From Solobacterium sp. (lineage in GTDB: Bacteria; Bacillota_I; Bacilli_A; Erysipelotrichales; Erysipelotrichaceae): DNA of 7,469 nucleotides. The notes beneath the pieces were generated by a model that ran no database searches, had not been told where the DNA came from, and was given only the letters and a program-made list of their open reading frames with translations. Shown here piece after piece: positions 1 to 3,933 of the stretch. A program made the position numbers and the translations under genes. Numbering within the stretch: the stretch's first letter is position 1; every line of letters starts with the position of its first letter. The stretch lies in NCBI GenBank assembly GCA_017419465.1, contig JAFOLE010000163.1, positions 1 through 7,469 of the forward strand, written 5' to 3'.

Positions 1-23
1 CCTGTCACAAAAATGTATTTCAT
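1..23 (-). CDS. pyrG: CTP synthase, N-terminal 7 codons only (runs off left edge)
   Basis: Read leftward from the ATG at 23-21, the minus strand encodes MKYIFVT followed by GG of a probable Gly codon, and then the window ends. The strongly conserved start of CTP synthase is (M)xKYIFVTGGVVSxLGKG, and all eight readable positions fit. CTP synthase makes CTP from UTP, ATP and glutamine in the cytoplasm and is the last step of pyrimidine nucleotide synthesis. A purine-rich Shine-Dalgarno region (GAGGGGTGAT, about 36-27) lies at the right distance. A promoter and a terminator-like leader lie upstream, as is common for pyrG in Gram-positives. The call rests on only eight residues plus this context, so it is a recognition and not a proof. 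Confidence 0.8.
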
Positions 24-30
24 TCTATCA

Positions 31-44
31 CCCCTCTCCCCTCT
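31..44 (-). promoter_or_regulatory. Duplicated purine-rich Shine-Dalgarno region of pyrG
   Basis: On the minus strand the sequence AGAGGGG occurs twice in tandem (44-38 and 37-31), followed by TGATAGA and the pyrG ATG. The copy nearer the gene gives GAGGGGTGAT, which matches the anti-Shine-Dalgarno complement (AGGAGGTGAT) with one mismatch at a normal distance. The outer copy overlaps an arm that can pair with the terminator's downstream strand, so access to this site may depend on leader folding. Confidence 0.6.
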
Positions 45-74
45 CTTTTTCCGTCAGGCCACAAAAAAGAGAGG
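40..74 (-). promoter_or_regulatory. Alternative leader hairpin overlapping the pyrG attenuator and SD region
   Basis: Positions 64-74 and 40-50 form a perfect 11-bp inverted repeat (minus strand CCTCTCTTTTT and AAAAAGAGAGG) with a 13-nt loop. The first arm contains the U-tract and the last bases of the terminator stem at 63-118, so the two structures exclude each other. The second arm runs into the purine-rich ribosome binding region of pyrG. The pairing is seen directly. A role in controlling read-through or translation is inference. Confidence 0.5.
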
Positions 75-118
75 CTAATAAACCCAACAGCTGAGCGCTG
101 TTTTTTTTATTAACCTCT
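63..118 (-). terminator. Probable attenuator/terminator hairpin in the pyrG leader
   Basis: On the minus strand AGAGGTTAATAAA (118-106) pairs with TTTATTAGCCTCT (82-70): 13 bp including one G-U wobble. A small nested hairpin (AACAGC/GCTGTT, 102-86) sits inside, and the stem is followed by CTTTTTT (69-63). This is the form of a Rho-independent terminator and lies between the pyrG promoter and the pyrG start codon. The G-U pair would be C-A on the other strand, so the long stem favours leftward transcripts. The nested hairpin with the eight T at 101-108 could also stop rightward transcription, but no rightward gene is visible there. It may also catch read-through from the CcdA-thioredoxin gene, whose stop is about 70 nt upstream. 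Confidence 0.7.
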
Positions 119-129
119 TTAACGAACTG

Positions 130-158
130 ATTATAGCGCACGCAATTCAAGCATGCAA
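130..158 (-). promoter_or_regulatory. Predicted pyrG promoter
   Basis: The minus strand carries a perfect -10 box TATAAT (135-130), preceded at exactly 17 bp by TTGCAT (158-153), which matches three of the six -35 consensus bases. The start of transcription would fall near 123, giving a leader of about 100 nt before the pyrG ATG and a terminated RNA of about 60 nt. The first bases (about GTTAAAG) do not form the GGG start used by the well-studied Bacillus subtilis pyrG promoter. Confidence 0.6.
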
Positions 159-189
159 TTTGCAGTTACACGTGTTTGTAATTTTTTTG

Positions 190-1386
190 TTAATTCTGTG
201 TCAGCTGTGTCACCACTTCATCCACAACATCATCCGGCATGTAGCCCGGCATATAGCCAAGGAAGTTGCCGTCTTTCTGAAGTGCAAAGGTAGTGGGATA
301 TCCCGAGATGCCGTACATCTGGCTTACCATTCCGGACTCATCGTAGAGAATCTCAAAATCATATCCGGCATCACTCATATATTTTTCAACATATGCGATA
401 TCGCCTTCTCCGTTAAATCCCGGAAGCGCAATCAGCACGACCCGGACGTCACCGTTCTCTTTTACTTCCTTCAGTTTCGGCAGTTCCTCATTGCAGTAAT
501 GACACCAGGTTCCGAAGAAATTGATCAGTGTCGGTTCACCGACATAATCGGTCAGCTGATGTTCAGCGCCATCCGCATCCTTCAGTTTGAAGTTGTACTT
601 TTCCGCATCGGTCTTTCCGTCGGGATTCTGCACCGGTCCCGTTTCAGCTTCAGGCGCGGTTTCCGCTGTCATGACAGCACTGTTCGACTCTGCATTCTGA
701 AGCTGCAGAATCGTTCCGTTTGCCTCCCACAGCATATACAGTCCCATGCCGGTTACGACAAGACCGCCGAGAATTCCGGTATATTTCACGATATTGCGAT
801 GTTCCTTCAGCCAGCCCAGTGCCACATCCGTAAACAGACCGACAATCAGGAACGGAATGATAAAGCCTGCCGCATAGGCAAGAAGATAACCGATGCCAAG
901 CAGCGGAGAAGAAGCCGAAGAGGCCGCAACGATTGCCGAGGCAAGAAGCGGTCCGATACAGGGACTCCACGCAAAACTGAAGAAGAAGCCAAGCAGGAAT
1001 GCCTGCGGGCAGGAAGACTCTCCCGGCTTGAATCCGGGAATCCGGTAATCCCGTTCCAGGAACGGAACATGAATTACCCCAAGCGACATCAGGCCAAGTA
1101 CCAGCAGAAGGAATCCCCCGGCCAGCAGAAACTGCAGGCGATACTTCTGGAAGAAGCCCTGAAGTGCACTGCTTCCAAGTCCGGCAATAATAAATACCGT
1201 GGAAATTCCAAGCACAAAGCACAGGGTCAGAAAGAATGTCTTTCTCCGATGATGCGGTTCATCCTTACTGCGCCCGGCTGTCAGATAGCCGATATACAGC
1301 GGCACCAGCGGAAGCACACAGGGCGTAAAGAAGGACAGCAGTCCTTCCAGAAACAGTCCTGTAATTGTTACAGCAGATCCATTCAT
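190..1386 (-). CDS. CcdA-type membrane electron carrier fused to an extracellular thioredoxin-like domain
   Basis: 398 residues. The N-terminal part (about 5-222) is a CcdA/DsbD-beta-like domain with roughly six hydrophobic segments. It carries the paired cysteines typical of the family in TPCVLPL (C23) and SPCIGPL (C143). A short acidic, low-complexity linker (about 225-262) leads to a TlpA/ResA-like thioredoxin domain with W-C-H-Y-C (C295, C298) and a cis-proline loop GYPTT (P364). CcdA proteins pass electrons from cytoplasmic thioredoxin across the membrane. The fused domain would receive them outside the cell and reduce disulfides of exported proteins. The start at 1386 is chosen over a longer frame to 1587 because homology begins there and its ATG overlaps the upstream stop as ATGA, implying translational coupling. 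No terminator is seen between its stop and the pyrG promoter. The real target is unknown, since no cytochrome c genes are present here. Confidence 0.88.
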   Translation of the reverse strand: MNGSAVTITGLFLEGLLSFFTPCVLPLVPLYIGYLTAGRSKDEPHHRRKTFFLTLCFVLGISTVFIIAGLGSSALQGFFQKYRLQFLLAGGFLLLVLGLMSLGVIHVPFLERDYRIPGFKPGESSCPQAFLLGFFFSFAWSPCIGPLLASAIVAASSASSPLLGIGYLLAYAAGFIIPFLIVGLFTDVALGWLKEHRNIVKYTGILGGLVVTGMGLYMLWEANGTILQLQNAESNSAVMTAETAPEAETGPVQNPDGKTDAEKYNFKLKDADGAEHQLTDYVGEPTLINFFGTWCHYCNEELPKLKEVKENGDVRVVLIALPGFNGEGDIAYVEKYMSDAGYDFEILYDESGMVSQMYGISGYPTTFALQKDGNFLGYMPGYMPDDVVDEVVTQLTQN

Positions 1387-2237
1387 ACCAATAATTCCAA
1401 TCCTTCCGGAAACAGATCGAGCAATGACTGAATCAGCATCATCAGCCCGAGTACAATCCGATAATAGCCGAACAGCCGGACGCCGCCTGTTCGAAGATAA
1501 TTCAGCAGACTGTGGATCACATACATGGAAGTCAGCACACAACTGCATGCGCCGGCCGCAAGCAGAAGCACCACCGGCAGTGACCATTGTATCGTCAAAC
1601 CGGACAGTTTAAACACTGCGGTGCTCAGAAGTGCCGGAATCGCAAGAAAGCATGCGAATTCTCCGGAAGTGTAACGATCCAGGCCGCTCATTCTCCCTGC
1701 CATCACGGCAACCGCAGAACGGGAGGTTCCCGGAATAAGAGAAAGCACCTGTGCACAGCCGGTCATTACAGCCGTTTTAAATGACACATCCTTCACCGCA
1801 AACTGTTCCGGTTTCTTTGTGAACTTTCCCGAACACAGCATCAGCGCACCAATGCCAATCAGCATGATGCCTGCCGTAATCGGTGAGGACAGGATGTTAT
1901 GAAACTTATCTTTGATCAGCCAGGTAACTGCGATCAGCGGCAATGACGCCGCAAATACCATCAGCCAGACCCGCAGAATCGCTTTTTTCTTTGCGTCGGA
2001 TTTTCTCCTTGTAAACGGCCAGATGCGGTTGAAGAACACCGCAGCACATGCAAAGCATGCCGCAATCCGCAGGACATTTACAAACAGCGTCATAAATGCG
2101 GAATCAGCGGCTGTCTGAATCGGCAGGATGGACTGCGCCATGAAAACATGGGCCTCACTGCTTACCGGAAGCCACTCTGTCACGCCGAACAGTATTCCAT
2201 AGAAGATCGCCTTGAGTACATCAATCAGAACTGTCAT
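1383..2237 (-). CDS. Divergent UppP/BacA-family undecaprenyl-diphosphatase-like membrane protein
   Basis: 284 residues, multiple hydrophobic segments, the usual UppP length. Two family signatures are clear: VTEWLPVSSEAH (19-30) against the usual GxTEFLPxSSTGH, and PGTSRSAVAVMAG (169-181) against PGxSRSGxTI. E21, S27, H30 and R173 line up with E. coli E21, S27, H30 and R174. However, the first Glu of the active-site motif (E17 in E. coli, Glu or Gln in most members) is Phe17, and T28-G29 are replaced by E-A. Authentic UppP removes a phosphate from undecaprenyl pyrophosphate to recycle the cell wall lipid carrier. This copy may be a paralogue with altered activity or substrate. The start at 2237 has GGAGG five bases upstream and matches the family's N-terminus. 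A longer frame to a TTG at 2342 would add 35 unrelated residues. The stop overlaps the start of the CcdA-thioredoxin gene. No gene symbol is given because function is uncertain. Confidence 0.8.
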   Translation of the reverse strand: MTVLIDVLKAIFYGILFGVTEWLPVSSEAHVFMAQSILPIQTAADSAFMTLFVNVLRIAACFACAAVFFNRIWPFTRRKSDAKKKAILRVWLMVFAASLPLIAVTWLIKDKFHNILSSPITAGIMLIGIGALMLCSGKFTKKPEQFAVKDVSFKTAVMTGCAQVLSLIPGTSRSAVAVMAGRMSGLDRYTSGEFACFLAIPALLSTAVFKLSGLTIQWSLPVVLLLAAGACSCVLTSMYVIHSLLNYLRTGGVRLFGYYRIVLGLMMLIQSLLDLFPEGLELLV

Positions 2238-2286
2238 CCATTCCTCCGCAATTACGTCAATTTTACGATATCTGTAAGAAATAATA

Positions 2287-2332
2287 AATGCACGTACCTT
2301 TGCGGGAGAATTCATGCATGGATACGTGCATT
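2287..2332 (-). terminator. Hairpin after malQ, possible weak terminator or processing site
   Basis: A perfect 10-bp inverted repeat (AATGCACGTA at 2287-2296 and TACGTGCATT at 2323-2332) has a 26-nt loop. It starts 10 bp after the malQ stop codon and lies inside the malQ-uppP gap. In the leftward RNA it is followed by TTATTATTTCT, a broken U-tract, so termination would be partial. A weak -10-like TAAAAT (2265-2260) lies further on and could give the membrane genes their own start, but its -35 (TTTATT) is poor. Read-through from malQ remains likely. Confidence 0.45.
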
Positions 2333-2342
2333 GTTTCAGCAA

Positions 2343-3791
2343 TTACTGTCTTCCGCTTTCGCGGATCATTGTTTTGATGAGCGGAAGTTTCTGTTCAAAC
2401 GGTTCCGCATCCGGAAGACGCCATTCCCAGTTGGGAGAGCCGACGGTTCCCGGACGGTTGAGCGTACTGGAAGCTCCCTGATACAGCCAGTCTGCCATTG
2501 GAATGACTGCCATCTTCGGCTCTGAGTTGAGCACGAACCGAAGCATCTTCTCATAGAGATTTGCGCCGGCAATCTTATGTCTGCGGAACCAGCGCTGTGT
2601 TTCCTTTTTCTGTTCGGGAGACATCGAGGATACCCAGCCCTTGATGGTGGCGTTATCATGCGTGCCGGTATAGACGATACTGTTGGTATTCATTGTATTC
2701 TCCCCGTTCGGATCAAATTCAAACTGGAAGATGTGCATGCCCGGGAAGTTATAGTAGTCCCGGAGTTTATAGACCTGCGGGCGCAGATCACCGAGATCTT
2801 CCGCCACGATACGAAGATCCGGGAATGTGGTGAACAGATGGTCAAAGAACTGATATCCGGGTGCCGTAACCCATTTGCCGACGACTGCCGTCGGGCAGGA
2901 GGCAGGAATCTTCCAGTAGGTATCAAACGCCCGGAAGTGATCCAGCCGGATGATGTCAAACAGCTGCCTGCTGTAGCCGATTCGCTCCGTCCAGAAACTG
3001 AAGCCGTCTTTTTTCATGTAGTTCCAGTCATAGATGGGATTGCCCCAGCGCTGTCCTGTTGCCGCAAAGTAATCCGGAGGAACCCCGGCAATAAAGCGCG
3101 GTTTTCCATTCTTTGTGAGCAGGAAGTTCGGACGGCCGTTCCAGCAGTCCGCACTGTCCTGACCGACATAGAACGGAATATCCCCCATGATTTCGATTCC
3201 CTTTTTATTCACATATGCCTTCAGTGCATCCCACTGCTTGTCAACCATATACTGCAGGAACCGGTGATAACGGATTTCCTCCTCATACGGCGCAAGATCC
3301 ATTTCCCTCTTTAACGGATAGTCCCGCATCGCGGCAGGCCACTCTTCCCAGGAGCGAAGACCATTCGCCTGCTTGAATGCCCGAAATACTGCATACGGTT
3401 CCAGCCATCCCGATCTGCTCACAAATTCACGATAGTCATCATCTTCCCTGAAGTTGGCAAACGCTTCCCGCAGGATGCGTTCCCGATAAGCACGGACTTT
3501 CGGGTAGTCAATGGTTTTGGAACGCTTCCGGTAATCCGCATGTTTTGAGACAAGACCCTCTTTCTCCAGTAAATCAATGGAGATATAAATCTCATCCATC
3601 GCGTAGGAAGAATACGGCTGGTACGGGCTGTTTCCATATCCCAGAGGATTCAGCGGAAGCAGCTGCCAGATGGAAAATCCCGCCTTTGCGATTGCGTCCG
3701 CAAAGCGGTAGGCATCCGGTCCAAAATCTCCTGAGCCGAACCGATTGGGGAGAGATGCGACCGGCATCAGAATTCCTGCTTGCTTTTTCAT
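2343..3791 (-). CDS. malQ: 4-alpha-glucanotransferase (amylomaltase, GH77)
   Basis: 482 residues, the usual length for the short bacterial GH77 enzymes. It transfers alpha-1,4-glucan segments between maltodextrins in the cytoplasm, lengthening short ones and freeing glucose. The N-terminus MKKQAGILMPVASLP and the segment GNSPYQPYSS (54-63) are characteristic. The catalytic residues are visible: nucleophile D284 in IRLDHFRAF, acid/base E331 in IVAEDLGDL, and D379 in GTHDNATIKGW. Position 381 is Ala where many members have Asp (HDNDT), which is not the catalytic Asp. The C-terminal NRPGTVGSPNWEWRL (445-459) is typical. The upstream Shine-Dalgarno is weak (AAAGAGA-like), but homology fixes this start. 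It lies divergent to the phosphorylase gene with which it shares a pathway, across a 142-bp control region, and heads the leftward gene set. Confidence 0.97.
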   Translation of the reverse strand: MKKQAGILMPVASLPNRFGSGDFGPDAYRFADAIAKAGFSIWQLLPLNPLGYGNSPYQPYSSYAMDEIYISIDLLEKEGLVSKHADYRKRSKTIDYPKVRAYRERILREAFANFREDDDYREFVSRSGWLEPYAVFRAFKQANGLRSWEEWPAAMRDYPLKREMDLAPYEEEIRYHRFLQYMVDKQWDALKAYVNKKGIEIMGDIPFYVGQDSADCWNGRPNFLLTKNGKPRFIAGVPPDYFAATGQRWGNPIYDWNYMKKDGFSFWTERIGYSRQLFDIIRLDHFRAFDTYWKIPASCPTAVVGKWVTAPGYQFFDHLFTTFPDLRIVAEDLGDLRPQVYKLRDYYNFPGMHIFQFEFDPNGENTMNTNSIVYTGTHDNATIKGWVSSMSPEQKKETQRWFRRHKIAGANLYEKMLRFVLNSEPKMAVIPMADWLYQGASSTLNRPGTVGSPNWEWRLPDAEPFEQKLPLIKTMIRESGRQ

Positions 3792-3839
3792 GGCATTTTT
3801 CTCTTTTCTTTTTCAGGCAAATCGTGTATCTTTAGGCAT

Positions 3840-3872
3840 GGTTTTGCACTTTTTATATAAAACTGCTTAACC
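3840..3872 (-). promoter_or_regulatory. Imperfect palindrome at the predicted 5' end of the malQ transcript
   Basis: On the minus strand GGTTAAGCAGTTTT and AAAAGTGCAAAACC, around an AT core, pair at 11 of 14 positions (GGTT/AACC, GCA/TGC, TTTT/AAAA, with three mismatched positions). The centre is the 12-bp palindrome TTTTATATAAAA (3851-3862). If malQ starts near 3875, as the predicted promoter suggests, this would be a hairpin within three bases of the RNA's 5' end, which could protect the message. It could equally be a protein-binding site, and the AT core also resembles a -10 box on either strand. Confidence 0.35.
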
Positions 3873-3881
3873 TCTAGTTGT

Positions 3882-3911
3882 ATTGTAATCGTTTCCAGTA
3901 ACGTTTACAAT
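3882..3911. promoter_or_regulatory. Symmetric divergent promoter for malQ and glgP
   Basis: A 9-bp inverted repeat, GTATTGTAA (3880-3888) and TTACAATAC (3905-3913), writes the same promoter on each strand. Plus: TTGTAA (3883-3888), 17 bp, TACAAT (3906-3911), leading to glgP. Minus: TTGTAA (3910-3905), 17 bp, TACAAT (3887-3882), leading to malQ. Each -35 matches four of six consensus bases and each -10 five of six, with optimal spacing. Each arm thus serves as -35 for one gene and -10 for the other, so only one polymerase could bind at a time. Predicted starts are near 3918 (glgP, short leader) and 3875 (malQ, leader about 84 nt). Confidence 0.6.
3883..3898 (+). promoter_or_regulatory. cre-like / LacI-family operator in the shared promoter
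   Basis: TTGTAATCGTTTCCAG fits the CcpA catabolite-response consensus WTGNAANCGNWWNCAW at 15 of 16 positions, failing only at the last. A second related half-site, TTGTAAACG on the minus strand (3910-3902), faces it, and GTAACGTTTAC (3898-3908) is nearly palindromic around CG, as LacI-family operators are. The sites cover the -35, spacer and -10 of both predicted promoters, so binding would most simply repress both genes. The protein could be CcpA or a dedicated MalR-type regulator. Neither gene lies in the window. Confidence 0.6.
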
Positions 3912-3933
3912 ACGGGAAGTGGAGGAAATTATT

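Noticed and set aside
86..108. Stand-alone rightward terminator for a gene left of the window
   Set aside because: The 6-bp hairpin plus eight T would suit one, but the left flank encodes the start of leftward pyrG, so no rightward gene ends here. It is better read as the inner part of the pyrG leader structure.
160..1431. Long plus-strand open frame of 423 codons opposite the CcdA-thioredoxin gene
   Set aside because: Its product is rich in His, Arg, Gln and Ser with no recognisable domain. It is the antisense shadow of a well-supported gene.
1386..1587. N-terminal extension of the CcdA-thioredoxin frame up to 1587
   Set aside because: It lies inside the uppP-like gene on the same strand, has no family similarity, and the ATGA overlap with a conserved CcdA start at 1386 explains the true start.
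2238..2342. Upstream TTG start extending the UppP-like protein by 35 residues
   Set aside because: The added residues are charged and unlike UppP, and they run through the hairpin. A good GGAGG precedes the ATG at 2237.
3867..3875. AGAGGTTAA shared by the predicted malQ and pyrG leaders (also 110-118)
   Set aside because: A 9-base match between two AT-rich leaders is easily chance, and it takes part in different structures in each.
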